Positions 45,988 to 58,561 are shown, counted from the stretch's first letter. The stretch: 64,000 nucleotides of DNA from Apus apus (GCF_020740795.1 NC_067283.1:59055966-59119965), one strand, 5' to 3'. A program made the numbers and translations. The notes: generated from the letters alone by a model not told the origin.

Positions 45988-48900
45988 CTATTGGAAAAAA
46001 AGAAAAGAAAAAAAATCAGAAATAAATTATTCTTAATACAGGCATTTGGTACATGCTACCAATATTTAAATCTTTGCTAGAGACTACATAACTATCTACT
46101 CAGTTCCAGCAAAAGGATACAAAAAATGTTTGTTTCTTGGCATTACATACAATGACAGTAATCATATAGCCAAGAATAAAATGTCTGCAAGTTATGAAAA
46201 GAACTTTTGGAAGAGATTTTCAATATGTAGTACTTCTGATTAAAAATCAAGTTCTACACACTAAAAATATTAAGAAGTCATAGGGAACAGTTGTGGTCAA
46301 AATCCATTACATCAACATCCAAGCATAAAAGCCTGGCTACACCAATACAGAAAAAGTAAACCAATAAAACTAGAATTCATTGCTTCGAGACACAAGTATA
46401 TTCTAAACTCTAGGATTCATAAGAGAAGCAACAAACTAGAATGACCGAAAGTTATTTTCAATGTTAGCAAATTAGCAGTCTATGAAATAGCACTGAGCAA
46501 AGACTCTCCTCTCCATTGCTTCCACTGAGTCATATCAGGCTACTTAAAAATTAAAATATTGTTATTGAGACACAGAAAATTTGACTAGACAAATGGAAAG
46601 AAAAATATTTCACAGACCAATACAGGAGCATGTTAACCTGCGTGCTTGGACTGGAAGCAGTTGCTTTTATCCTTAAGTTTACATTTTAAAATCAAGAGAC
46701 AGGGCACTGAAGGAAAAGGGGAAACACAAAATGTGTTTGCATAGTAGTGGAAGTGGAGATAAGATAAACAAAGACTTGATTGATAACATTTGGGCATCTT
46801 TCTTATGTGTGTCACCCTGTTAGGGTGCATTTTAGAGACAAAAGTGACATGGCCTTCATTTTAGTGAAGAATCTTACCTTTCATCAGATACGTCATTCCT
46901 CCTCTACCCATCCTCAGCCCAAATAAAAGCTCATTAATGAGACTTAATAACAGGTTTTCAAAGTAACACACAGTTCTTCCATAGGATGACTTATGTCAAA
47001 TACCTTTTAATGCTGAAATTGAAACATGAGGCTTGGAAAAGATGCTTCAATCTCTACCAAAAAGAACATGATACATGGTTTCAGTTAGACTGGGAATGAA
47101 TGCTGTAGCTTATACGCCATGGAAGCCACATGTCCTCCACACCATTAAAATAAAAGCTGTTTTGAGGGAATTTCTCTGCATCCATAACTACCTCATGAGA
47201 ATGTCAGGTTGTAAAATTCTGCTTTTATCCCTTCAACCACACTCAACATGTGACATGCACACAATACGGCACTGCTCTGCAGTGATACTTTCACCTACAG
47301 CCCTGAGGTGAAGGGTGTCGTGGAGGTGTGAGTTCTGTCACTGTCTAAAAGAAAACTACTGCTGGAGTATCCGTTTATCAAAAGAGCATTGCTGAATGAC
47401 CTTTAGGGACTTTGGCCTTGCAGTCATAGAGTATTATTTGCAGAAGTGGTTATTTTTCTATATCAAAAATCAGACATTAAGACCATGCTTAAGAAGAAGT
47501 AATGTGTCTTAATTCACAGATTTCTTGTCCACATTTGGCTGCTAGCACCCTATAACCAGAAAACCTGTGTTCACAGTAGAGCTAGTTAAAAAATACACCC
47601 AGTGATCAGTAATAGTGTTAGCAGCTGAGCCAGATAAAATGAAAATGCAATAAAAATGTATAAGCTAAAATATCAAAAGCATGTTTGTAATGTAAAAACT
47701 CCTGGCCCAGATGAGAATTTATCCCTTCTGTTCCTCAGGGTATTAGTAAATCAAGAAGGTTATACACAGAGTCACACAACAGAACCAAAGGATTGTCTGG
47801 CCACTGGAAATGACTCTCACAGCTTGAGGAAAACCGACACACACTTCTGTAAGAGTGCACAACCTGTTAGCTTCATCCTGGGCACAGGAATTCTGTGTTA
47901 TTTTAAGTCTTACTTGTGAATTGCTATTTTGCTTGGTAAGTGAAAGGAAACATGGGGGCTTGTGCCTTGAACAAAAATTCTGGCGCAAACCCATCAGAAT
48001 AAGCATATATGATGTAGTATTCCCTATTATGCATATATGGTGTAGTGTTTCCTGTTATGCAGTATTCATGAGTAAGTACCTAGCCACCACTTGAAGACAA
48101 ACTGTCACACTGCATGACTAATCAATCTTCACCAACCACCATTTTGAACCATGAAGCATTTATAGTAATGGGTAATAGAGGTGTCTTATCTAATTCTTAT
48201 AAATATATGGGCTCCACATCTAGGTAGCATTTTAAAACCCCCATAGGTCATAACAGCTGCAGGAGCATACTAATAAAGGCTAACCATAGGTCAGAAGTTT
48301 CTTGTGCTTGCCTAAGTTATTACTAGATCATTCTTCTCTGAAAGAACATATCATGCCTCTTACTAAAGGCAATTTTTTAATTAGCACACTTCTTGTGTGT
48401 TTTTAACAGACTTATTAAGAAAATGAAGATCCTATCTGTGACTCTCCCCATTTAAGTCAGCAAGGAAAAAGCTACAGCACAATACTAGCCAAAATATCTT
48501 TCATTGTCCCTAACACCAGAAGCTGCAAGAATTATTATTGTATGATTATATGACTGAACTTTGCTCTACGTGTACTTACACAACACTTGCTAAAAGCCAC
48601 AGGATGTTACTAGTGACAAAAGTTGTTTCTACTGTAAACATGGAAATACTACAAATGCAAGACAGGGGCAATATTAAGCATAAAGTTCATTAAACTTAAC
48701 ACATATTTACCTTCCTTGTATTTCAATACCACTACTTTATGGAAAATCAGTTTTCTCTAAAGATGCATACACTCTGCATTCTCATATGCAAAGAGAAGTT
48801 GCAGAAAACCTAGTTGACTACCTTTTCCTTTACCAAATTAATTCTCAGGACTGACTGCTATTCTGAGAATTTGTAATGGCAAGTTTAATCACTATTTGGA

Positions 48901-50710
48901 AAAAGGACTAGAGCTTCTGCTCCTCTGTTTCAAAGCTGTGCCATGATCAGTATGAGATTTGCCTCAATATCCAAATTACAATAAAAATATTTGTAATTGT
49001 AACTGAGATTTGTATGAGTGCAATATGAAAGGAAATGTATGTATATTATAATATGCAAAACAAAACAATAAAGCAAGGATTAAAATAATAGCCTGTGTTA
49101 ATAATGAAGAATGTTCCCAGGAAATTACTCCCAGGACATAATTCCTAGTAGTAAACTTGAGGAATACGTTGTGTACATAGTACACAAAGTGTACTATGAT
49201 AAAATCACAACATGGCTGACTTATCAGAAAAAAAAAAGCATCCTAAGAACAAGATGACAGTAATAAGATTTCTGCATACCACATGAACCTTTGTTTTTCC
49301 CATTAGTTACTGTGTAAACAGTGACACATTTCAAACCAACACAGAGAACAGAGGATGAGCAACAGCTTGGCCTACAATTTACAGAAGATGAACTAAGATC
49401 CTGAAGTAACAAGTTTATAGCAACTATTGACCCTTAAAGGTCATGAAACATTTATCCAAAAACTAGTTAGTTGTCATTCAAAAAGGACCTAGGAGACACA
49501 GTGATGTGAGCATCCTGTGTCACCCACACAGAAGGAATGCAATGCATATGCCAAAATATGGCCAATTTGGCACACATATCTTTGTGCTTGACTGTGAGAT
49601 TGGGTGTGAATAAAATTTATTAGAAAATAGGTACATGTGAATAAGAACTAGCTTACTAGAAATGTTATAAATAGATTTTACCTTGTGTAGGATTTTGCAC
49701 TGAGTGGGGTTTTTAGGATTTGTTTCTTTTCCTCCACAAATTTATCTTGGTACTTTCTCAATTTGGAATTTACCAGTCACTTGTCTACAGATTTCACATC
49801 CACTGCTTCCTCCTGGTGTCTCTTTCATAACACTGTTACCTCCTCTGGTGAAGATTTATGAAGGATTAACATGAAAACATTCTTTTATAACTCATTCTTC
49901 ATTTGCTAGAGCCAAGTGTGTTCCCAGTGCAACAGCAATACTGCAAACGGTTGAAATTTAAAAAAAAAAAAATAGTTCTGTGGTTTAGCAGCCTTTTGAC
50001 ATAGCTCAGAAATTGAAAAATCACACTTATTTAACAGACAACTTGGGACAATGGTTCAGATTTTTGGCTTTCATATGTATTAATTGAAAGTTGGTATGTG
50101 TATGTGCAGGGAGAAAGTAGCATCAGCTTTCCGAGGAAAGTTAAATTAATATCACAGAATAAAAGCTGCAAGGCAAATATTCTTTTTCCAAATTGTTTTT
50201 AACTGAGTAAGAACAGCAGTCTTTTCCTATGTTGTATGTGAAGTCACTGGTGCAGCTCTTCCTCATGTGACAGAATATTACAACTGAAAGGTGGGAATGC
50301 CTGCTAGTTTCCTGTTGGCATAATTTCTGTGAAATGGGAGGTTCACTTTGTTTCCAACTGTACAAAATCCACGCAATTTTAATTCCTTGTGCAATATTCT
50401 GTCACTCCATTAACAGATCCATCCATACAAAAGATCAGACATCATGAGATGCCACACTATAAGGCTATGCAGAACACCCAGAATTTCTCTTTTTTCTTCT
50501 CCTTTTATGTTTCTTACAATGAGTGTGAAATAGTTAAGAAATAAAATACATTAAGGTCATGTGAACCTTACAGAGAAGGGCCAAGTGCAATCAAAGCATC
50601 CTGCTAAGGTGCTTTCTCTCAAAAAAGCCTTTGTAAATACAGAGTAGCCTACTCAAGGATTTCACATCTGTCTTGGATTTCTCAACCAGAAGCAGCTAGC
50701 TGTACTATGT
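45988..50710 (-). other. TPPP: TPPP intron (3'-most), repeat-poor
   Basis: Sequence upstream of the TPPP exon on the minus strand. The acceptor polypyrimidine tract is at about 45990-46017. No further p25-alpha coding block, no CR1 and no LTR were recognised until 50711. The intron must run on to the right past the CR1 and LTR cluster, perhaps beyond the window. Confidence 0.75.
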
Positions 50711-52000
50711 ATCATAGAATCAGAGTGGTTGAGGTTGGAAAAGTTCTCTAGAGGGCATCTGCTCCAATCCCTATCCTCTCACCTAAAGCCAGGATCATTT
50801 CTAGATGACTTTTGAATGTCTCCAAGGATGGAGACACAACCACCTCCCTGGGCAACCTATGACAGTGCTTGGTCACCCTCACAGTGAAAAAGTGTTTCCT
50901 GATACACAGAACCTCCCATATTTCAGTTTGTGTCTTTTTGTCCTAACACTGGGTGCTACTAAAAAGAGCCTGACTCCATCTTCTTTGTATCCCCCCTTCA
51001 GGTACTTATATACATGGATCAGATTGCCCTTAAGCCATCTGTTCTCGAGGCTAAACAGTCACAGAAACACAGAATCACTCTCAGCCTTTCCTCATAGGAC
51101 AGATGCTCCAGTCCCTTCATCACCTTCAAGGCTCCTCAGTGGCGTCTCTCCAGTAGCTCCATACCAATCTTCTACTAGAACCATACCAATCTTCTGCTAG
51201 GGAGCCCAGAGGTGAATACAGCACTCCAGATGTGACCTTACCAGTGCTGAGCAGAAGTGAAGGAGCACTTCCCTTGGTCTGGCCAGCAGTAGTTCACTTA
51301 ATGCAGCCCAGGATACCAGTAGCCTTCCATGTGGCAAGGGCACACTGTTGGCTCAAGTTGAACTTGGTTCCTACCAGGACCCCCAGGTCCTTTTCATGTT
51401 CCTTTACAGTTGTGTGGCCCCAGCATATCCTGGTGCATGGGATTGTTTCTCACCAGGTGCTGGACTTTCCACTTTTCCTTGCTGAACTTCCTATGGTTCC
51501 TGTCAGCCCATTTCTCCAGGCTGTTGACTGACATCCTTTTGATGGCAGCATCTGGATAACCTATCAGCCACTCCTCCCAACTTTGTGCCAGAAAACTTGC
51601 TGAGTGTACACTCCATTGCACCATACAGATCACTAATGAAGATGTTAAATAGGACGGAACCAAGTATGCCCCCTCCAAGGTACACTGCTAGTTACTGACC
51701 TACAACTAGATTCTGTGCAGCTCATCATCATCTGCAGGGCCCAGCCATTCAGCCAGTTTACAATCCACCTCACTGTCTGCTTATCCAGTCTCTACAGAAA
51801 CAGCATGAGGGGCTATGAGACTCTTATGGGAGACCATGTCAAAGGCCTTGCTGAAGTCCAGGTAGACATAAGCCTCTTCCCTTATCTACTGGGCCAGTCA
51901 TTTCTTTGTAGAAATATCCGGTTGGTCAACCATGACTTCCCCTTGATGAAGCCAGGATACAGAAGTCCTAAGGTGACAAGTTTATTCATGAAGATTCCTA
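50711..52000 (-). mobile_element. CR1 LINE 3' part, antisense, diverged
   Basis: Starts ATCATAGAATCAGAGTGG and follows the CR1 3' end in reverse complement. Minus-strand frames 51678-51394 and 51685-51503 carry RT blocks (GSVLFNIFISDLYGAMECTL). The right end near 52000 still matches the region before RT motif A (FIKGKSWLTN), so about 1.3 kb is retained. Many mismatches and indels; probably older than the copy at 25.5 kb. Confidence 0.88.
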
Positions 52001-52593
52001 TATGAAGAGATTACATATTTTTAGTGAACTGCCTTTATGAACTGAATGTGCACCCAACCTCTTTTCATCAAAAGGCTCTTTTTATTTATGAATAACAAAA
52101 CCAACTACAGAAACTAAACAGGCAATTGAACAAAGAGCAAAAACAACTAAAAGGCTAGTTGGGAGCTCATTCTTCTGTGCATCCCAGATGTTTATTAGAT
52201 GAATCACACATGGGCTTCAGAGACAAGTTTAAAAGAGAGGGATTGGGGGAAGCTGACCATCCCTCATGAGTGAAGAAAAATGTAGGAAGAAATACAGTGA
52301 ACAGCACAAAGGGCTGGATGTGGATAACTTTCATCTTAGCAAGTCAACACTCTCCCTACTTTTTCACACTGAATCACAGAGAAATTATCCTGTGTAGTCA
52401 TATAGCACTTCCACTTGAAATCTTTACTTTCTAGAGTAAGTTATATAATCTGCCTAGTTAAATTTTTCTAAAGGCAATAAATTATTTGGAGCCAACATCC
52501 TTCGTTCCTTTCTGGGACCCCAAGGAAGCCTCCATTTTCCTTGTCTTATTTGCACTTACATTTAACCATAAAGTTTTCTGTATCACAAAATAT
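52001..52593. other. unique-looking DNA, probably TPPP intron
   Basis: About 590 bases with no recognised repeat or exon on either strand. Confidence 0.5.
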
Positions 52594-52637
52594 GAAATAA
52601 TGATAATAATGATAATGATGATGATGATAACAATAAC

Positions 52638-52698
<61 letters not shown>

Positions 52699-52700
52699 TA
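52594..52700. repeat. (AAT)n microsatellite with a GAT/AAC-interrupted start
   Basis: About 107 bases. The left third is imperfect (AATGAT, GATGAT, AACAAT); the right part is roughly 22 uninterrupted AAT units. It abuts the ERVL-like antisense element. The long isoleucine and leucine runs in overlapping frames come from this repeat. Confidence 0.95.
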
Positions 52701-52714
52701 TTATTATTAATTTC

Positions 52715-54514
52715 ATGGTTTGGGCCTAGCATGATAACACAGAATGAGCCACATGGCTGTTCACTCAACTTCCCCCACCCTCCCCATGCTGTGGGATGGG
52801 GAGGACAAAGGCCAAATAGAAGCTTGTGGGTCAAGACAAAGGACAAGGAGGGTTATTCACTGATTAAGGTCATGGGCAAAACAGATTGAATTTGGGGAAA
52901 AAATAATAATTTCATTTCACACTAATCAAACACACATAGGACACAGACAACACAAAGAGCAGCGCTTACCTATGTTACACCCACTGCTCCCTTCTTCCCA
53001 GGCCCAAATTTGTTCCCAATTTCTACACCTCCTTCCCCCCAGCGGCACAAGGGATGGGGTTTAGAGTCAGATCACAGTTTGGTCATTCCTGATGCTCCAT
53101 CCTCCTCAGGAAGAAGGATTCCCTAAAGTCCTCCCCTGCTCCCCCATGGGGTCCCTCCCATGCAAAAGAGTCCTCCAGAAGCATCTCACAGAATCACAGA
53201 ATCTTAGGGGTTGGAAGGGACCTCGAAAGATCATCTAATCCAACTCCCCTGACAGAGAAGGATCACCTAGAGTACATCACACAGGAACGTGTCCAGGTGG
53301 GTTTTGAATGTCTCCAGCAACGGAGACTCTACATCTCTGGGCAGCCTGTTCCAGTGCCCTGTCACTCTCACAGTAAAGAAGTTTTTTCTGATGTTTACAT
53401 GGAACCTCCTATGTTCCAGTTTGCACCCATTGCCCCTTGTCCTATCACTAGATATCTCTCCTTCATGAGTCCTTCCCACCAGGTCCGGAGCAGGCTGCTC
53501 TAGTGTGGACTTCCTACAGAGTCACAGGCTGCTTCGGGAACAGTCACCCCTACTGGCACCAGAGTCTATCACAGCTGCATAATCCACTGGCAGCAAAATC
53601 CAAGTCCACCAGCCAAATTCACCCCTCCTGGTGCCCCCAGGGAATGCTCCACCATGTTCCTCCATGAGTGCAGGGGGACAGCCTGCCATCTCACCATAGG
53701 TTGCAGGGAAACTTCTGCTTGGGCACCTTCTTCCTCTTCTTCCTCACAAACCACCAGGATCTCTACCCCAGCACTGCCTTTCTCCTCTTCAGCACAGCTC
53801 TTCTTTCTCTCCAAGTGCTTGATCTGCTCAGGTCTTCTCTCACTTCTTTTGTATGTTAATCACAGAGGTGCATCTATTGTCTCTCTAATACCTCCTTGGT
53901 TGGTTTTGGAGCAGGGGAATCTTCTCAGCTTCTTACAGGAGCCAGCCCTGGGGCCCTTCCCCCACTACCAAAAAAATCCTGCCAAATCAAAGGCTGAACC
54001 ACAAACCAGAAGGTGGAATTGCTCCCTATTATTCCCCCCTCCACGCTCCTCAGGGAAGACAGAAGGAAAATAAGGAAGGGAGACTTAAGGGTTGGAAATG
54101 GAAACAGGAACAAATTTACACACGGGGGAAAGAACAGATATTATACACTTACATACAAATATATACAAAACCGATCTCGCTGATCACAGGAGGAGGGGAG
54201 TGAGAGACCCTTGCAGCAAGGCCACTTCAGGAGAGGGGTCCATGGCTCCTTGCAGCACCAGATGGAGTTGGATTCTGGAGAGCATGTGCCAAACCGAAGA
54301 ATCTCCAGGCAGCAATCACAAGGAAGGAGGTGGAGGAAGGAAAAAGGGCTGAGCTTCCGGTTCTCCTGGCTTTATAGAGTATGACAGGGAGTGGGGGGGA
54401 ATATTGACCCCTCCCTGTTCTGACCCTCTTGAGTCTTTCAAAGTCTTAAGAACTCTCTCTTTAGTTGCTCTTATAGGTGTTCAACACCATGCCAGGGTCC
54501 CTCAAATCATAACA
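52715..54514 (-). mobile_element. ERVL-like LTR and leader, antisense, split by a CR1
   Basis: The sequence, without its CR1 insert, matches in outline a bird ERVL-type LTR/leader that I know in antisense. Blocks include GGGATGGGGAGGA, CCAGCGGCACAAGGGATGGGG, CATGGGGTCCCTCCC, GAGCAGGCTGCTC and CTACCAAAAAAATCCTGCC. The right end reads TGTTATGATTTGAGGG on the minus strand (54514 inwards), with a TATA-like CTATAAAGCC at about 54371. It therefore looks like an LTR at about 53985-54514 followed by internal leader sequence to the left. No coding region survives. Family assignment is from memory. Confidence 0.6.
53184..53475 (-). mobile_element. CR1 3'-end insertion, antisense, inside the ERVL-like element
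   Basis: Starts CACAGAATCACAGAATC, then GGTTGGAAGGGACCTCG and the CR1 C-terminal coding block. The minus-strand frame 53479-53267 contains [22 protein letters not shown]-like sequence lies on both sides (TCCTCCAGAAGCA to the left, CTTCATGAGTCC to the right), so the CR1 is the younger insertion. Confidence 0.9.
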
Positions 54515-54598
54515 TTTATTAAAAAACCTCTTTAAAATAAAAGTTTTACTTAGCACAATAGAATCAAACACAATCAATGTATAAATTCATTTCAGTAC

Positions 54599-55400
54599 TG
54601 TGAGGAACCAACCCTCAGGACCCATACTTGCTGGAATTGGTGTTGAAACCCCATTGTAAACCCTAAACAAAGTCTTGTTTGCATCCCAAAAGGCCTGTCT
54701 GAGAGGATGTAGACAACGATGGTGGCATGGATATGGCCTTCAGCCTGCATGTACAGTGACTGAGATAAGGTTTGAGGGGTGAAGGTCCACTCCAGCTGCT
54801 CAGTCTTATGACTCAAACACACTTGCTCATTCTTACAAAACAAGGAAAGTAGCCCTGTTTAGCAGGGGGCTGCAATGGTGGGCTTTAGGAGCCTCACTGA
54901 CACCTGCTCTCCCCCACTGGCTGGTCCAACACTGGATCCAGGACTGGTGATTTTCTGTTATCTCTCTAAACTTCTCCTACTCTCTCTCTTCCTTCTTAAA
55001 ATCATTAAGTAACACAAGGCCTAGCCATGATTTTTTCTCAGGCTGTGCAGCTTAAACATATATGTACTCCACTCTTGTGATCTAATTCTCAGCCTTTTTG
55101 ATCGCGCAGCCTAAAATAATAATTGAAGTATTCATGTTCCTTTTATAGTTTTAATTAAACCTAATTCAAATATAGACCTTGAGTGTCATTTCACCTTAAT
55201 CTGATAAAGGGGTATCGGACATTTCCTGTTGAGCATAAACTCAGACCATGACATTTTAATCACTCTCCCTGGAAGGGCCAGGTCTGAGACAAAGGTTGGA
55301 TCCAGCTGCTCCTTCTCGGAGGCTCCTCTCCGAGAAGGAGTTTAGAAAGCAAGGGGGTCCAATCTGAATCTTCCTGGATTGCCCTACCAGGGTCGTGACA
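54599..55400. mobile_element. 802-bp solo LTR with AGTAC target duplication
   Basis: Begins TGTGAGGAACC and ends GGGTCGTGACA on the plus strand, with AGTAC on both sides (54594-54598 and 55401-55405). TG..CA ends and a perfect 5-bp duplication make it a solo LTR. Orientation is uncertain. Minus orientation would start TGTCACGACCCTGG and has a TATA-like CTATAAAAGG near 55148-55139. Plus orientation has an ATTAAA near 55151. A 12-bp perfect inverted repeat is inside. The 83-residue minus-strand frame at 54592-54843 has no recognised domain. Confidence 0.88.
55309..55340. repeat. perfect 12-bp inverted repeat, 8-base loop
   Basis: CTCCTTCTCGGA (55309-55320) and TCCGAGAAGGAG (55329-55340) are exact reverse complements around GGCTCCTC. 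It lies 60 bases from the end of the solo LTR and would form a stable hairpin in RNA from either strand. Confidence 0.95.
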
Positions 55401-55405
55401 AGTAC

Positions 55406-56147
55406 ACCAAAAGAAGTCAACCAAATGTACTTCACGAAAAATACCAAGACTTCTATTCTCCAAGACTGATGATTCTTGCCTTCACTAAATTATTTCCATC
55501 AACACAAGCTAGCAGGTATAATTTCAGCATCTTTGCCTCTATCAAAAGAAGAGATCACTAACAGAAGACCTGCTCATTCACCAAGCTTGTATTTTTACTG
55601 ATACTTTGCTGCAGTTTTGTTCTCTCCCTAATCTTAAAAAATACTTTTAGAAAAGGCTGTTGCCCTTTCACTGTCAGTTTCTAACCGAAGATGTGGTCAC
55701 ATGACCTCCAAATTAATAGAAACCTTTCAGATGAGTCAGGAAAGATACATATGCCTCCTGCCTCTTCCAACTGAAACTCCTCTCACACCAAAACCTCAGA
55801 GAGATGATCAGAACAGCCACAGTCTCAGAAGCAGGTATGGGAAATAAAAAGAATTGTTAGTTAGACCAGTACATTTGAAAATGCATTTTTGTTAGAAATT
55901 CAGTATTTTTCTCTGGTTTGTGTCAGTGTTTACAGAGAACTGCTATGACAGCAAGGACTTTGAGGGGTGTGGCATACAAGGAGAAGATGACAGAAGAGTG
56001 TTTATTCAGACTTGAGAAATTCCAACCAGACACAGGAAAAAATTCTTCACCACTGTAGTTGGTCAAGCACAGACAGTTTACGTAGAGAGACAGGGGATCT
56101 GTATCATTGGTGATTATCAAAAATTAAAAACCTGAAGTCACATAACA
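55406..56147. other. unique-looking DNA
   Basis: About 740 bases without recognised gene or transposon. Probably TPPP intron or its upstream flank. Confidence 0.5.
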
Positions 56148-56420
56148 ATTTAGGTTGGAAGGAACTTTTGCCTATTATTCCTTATCAAGCATAAACACCT
56201 GCTCCCAGCAAAGTTAAAATAAGATTGCACAGAAGCTTTTCCAGTCAAGTTCTGAACGCCTCCAAAGATGGAGGTTCCACAGCATCACCAAAAAACTTGT
56301 TCCAGTCTTTCACCACAGCCAAGGTTAAAAAAGCAACAACAACAAAAATGCATTCTCTCATTCAAATTACAAATGACCTATGTTCCAACTTTGGTCTGTC
56401 TGAAACAGCCTTCATACCAA
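56148..56420 (-). mobile_element. CR1 3'-end fragment, antisense, old
   Basis: TTTAGGTTGGAAGGAAC, CTGAACGCCTCCAAAGATGG, GGTTCCACAGCATC, TTGTTCCAGTCTTTCACCAC and ATGTTCCAACTTTGGTCTG follow CR1 order in reverse complement, with many substitutions and an AAC-rich insertion in the middle. Confidence 0.72.
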
Positions 56421-57410
56421 AGACAGAAAGTGAAAGCTGTAGTCTTTTTAAATCCTGTCATCCTTAACAACAGTGCAACGTGCCTGCCTCCTCACTTCTT
56501 ATTACAGACACCTCTGCAAACTTGGGCAGATTTTGCCTTCTACCTCAAGATAACAGATAAACCAAAGAACAGTTTACAGAGCAAGTGGAACATTCCATTG
56601 CACAATACAACAGGTTGGACAACCAGTCAGCGCAGCACCACACAGCTCTAGCTGCACCAGATCCATTCCTGCAGCTAGCACAGTCCATGGCAAGCTCTCA
56701 TTAGCTGTGTGCCATGTAGCTTTGCACAGAACATGGCAACATTCCCAAAAAGGATCTCCAGAACCAATTACTGGGAAGTAAACACAGAAAGAAAAGCTAC
56801 TGAGCTTTAGGAATATCATACATTCAAAATAGACATGAAGTGCAATTGTTTTTACAATGAACTCCTGTCTCCACTAAAACAACTCGCCTGGAGGTATTTT
56901 CCACTGCTTGCCGTCACTGATAAGGACTCAGGTTGGACCTAAAGCTGTTCCACAGCTTAAGCAGAAACTTATTGGCTTGATGTAAAACACTGCAGAAAGG
57001 TTTTCTGGGCTTCTTTTTTTTCCAGATTACAAGTGTCCAGATAGTACAGCAACATTCCCTTCCTGCCTCTAGTACTGTGCCTGTAGAGTAAGCAGTGAAG
57101 AAAAAGTACTGAAGGCAGACATTACCTAACAAAATGGCAGACTGCGAGCATTTTCCCCCCACAGCCTTTTCTGTTCTTCCTTTTTTGTTTGTTTGGGTTT
57201 TTTTTCTCAAATCACATGCTACATGAAATCAACAGTATTAACATTCTGATGGGAGAGCTGCAAAACTTGGTGCTGGCTACTCAGAATAGAATGCTGCTCT
57301 TCAAAATAACCAGTAACTCAGTTACAGTACGACTGCATAGAAAAGCAGCAGAGTGCTGGGAGTTCTTGCACTCCCAAAAATGCTAGTGATGGGCAGGAAG
57401 CAAAGTGCTA
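56421..57410. other. unique-looking DNA
   Basis: About 1 kb without recognised gene or transposon on either strand. Confidence 0.5.
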
Positions 57411-57412
57411 GT

Positions 57413-57443
57413 ATTACTCCTTACCATAAGGGTAAGGAGTAAT
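57413..57443. repeat. perfect 13-bp inverted repeat, 5-base loop
   Basis: ATTACTCCTTACC (57413-57425) and GGTAAGGAGTAAT (57431-57443) are exact reverse complements around ATAAG. It lies about 30 bases before the region that aligns with LTR-like element A and may belong to its 5' end. Confidence 0.95.
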
Positions 57444-57469
57444 TTTTAGCCATGGTCCTCCTGGCAACG

Positions 57470-58037
57470 CATGCAAAGAGCTTGTACCATGGTGGTTTCC
57501 CAAGCAACCCTAGTCGTTGGCAACACTAAGGGACCTTGGTGTGCAAACCCTAAGAGAAATGACATGGAAAGTGGAATGGAATGCAGACACCGTGGCCACA
57601 CTCTCTGGCAACAATGGGTTATAATTGAAGGTACATAATAATCATAAAATTTATAAGCTGCAAATTCGATGTCAACTTTTGATGAAATGCTGTCCTCAAA
57701 GCGAACTTTGCTCATTATAATCTCACTATAATACCAAAATACACCTCCATCCCCAAAAGTTACCCACCTCCCAAGACGCGACCACCCCTCACTGAGCTTG
57801 CGCACTGAATTTTCTCTAGTCTGTATCTTTAAAAATTAAGCGAGAGAATTTTGCACCAGTCACAATAAAGGTGTGTATGACTCGAGTCACTCGAGCTCCA
57901 CCTGTAAGGTAAAATACTATAAATAGTCTGAGAGAGGGGGCAGATGTCAGGGAAGATACCATCTCAGGGATGACCCCACTCACCTGACCACTGGGACCAG
58001 TCGATGGGCTGAGCCTCTCTTCCCCCCCATAGGGATG
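57470..58037 (+). mobile_element. LTR-like element A, copy 2, interrupted by a solo LTR
   Basis: Counterpart of 34131-34813: same order of TTTCCCAAGCAAC, GTTGGCAACAC, TTTGCTCATTAT, TTTTCTCTAGTCTGTATCTTT, a TATA box (TATAAAT 57918-57924) and GGGCTGAGCCTCTCTTCCCCC. It is cut at 58037 by a younger LTR and continues at 58538-58559 (GATGCCTTTGGGTAAGATTTCA, matching 34805 onward in copy 1), before a CR1 replaces the rest. Confidence 0.7.
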
Positions 58038-58537
58038 TGAATTACAGACTTAAGGGTTAAATTTGGTAAGCCTACATGATGCTGTAGAATTGAATCTGTT
58101 AATGTTTCTCAAGGTATTGTGTTGAACTAGGACATGTCTCACCCGAGAGCACAAGAAGCAAGATTCAGCTGGATACATCAGCCAACTCGCAAGAATAAGG
58201 ACATGCCCCAGCACAGCGAAGACTACAAGCCCTCCTCCAAGAGACCCCTGCCCACGACCACCAAGAGGCAGTGCGCATGCGGGAATGGGCATAGCTTTAT
58301 GTTAATGATTTTGGGGAAATTATTACAATATTTTAATGAATTCAGGGAAGTAATCTGTATAATCCTGCCTACCTTTTTAAAAAGTAAGGTATATGTATGC
58401 TGTAAGTGAATAAATATGTATTGTTTATGTATGCTTATGTGCGTGTTAGGAGGAGCAATCCCCCATGCACCCAGCACTGCAATACAGAATACCTGCTTTA
58501 TACCTTCTTGGGGCTATGGAGTTATTTCCTCCTGTCA
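58038..58537 (+). mobile_element. 500-bp solo LTR with GATG target duplication, nested in LTR A
   Basis: Starts TGAATTACAGACTTAAGG and ends TTTCCTCCTGTCA, with GATG on both sides (58034-58037 and 58538-58541). A polyadenylation signal AATAAA is at 58409-58414, plus orientation. The 4-bp duplication is typical of class I (gamma-like) elements. LTR-like element A is continuous across the insertion when compared with its copy at 34.1-34.8 kb. Confidence 0.9.
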
Positions 58538-58561
58538 GATGCCTTTGGGTAAGATTTCAAC

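Noticed and set aside
52604..52710. Poly-isoleucine and poly-leucine coding frames
   Set aside because: Products of the AAT microsatellite.
53654..54073. 139-codon plus-strand frame
   Set aside because: It lies antisense in the ERVL-like leader and has low-complexity serine runs from a repeat. No host or viral domain.
55309..55340. Hairpin as a microRNA precursor
   Set aside because: The 12-bp stem is too short for a typical precursor and lies within an LTR.
56268..56651. 127-codon plus-strand frame
   Set aside because: The first half is the complement of an old CR1 3' end, and the rest has no domain or splice context.
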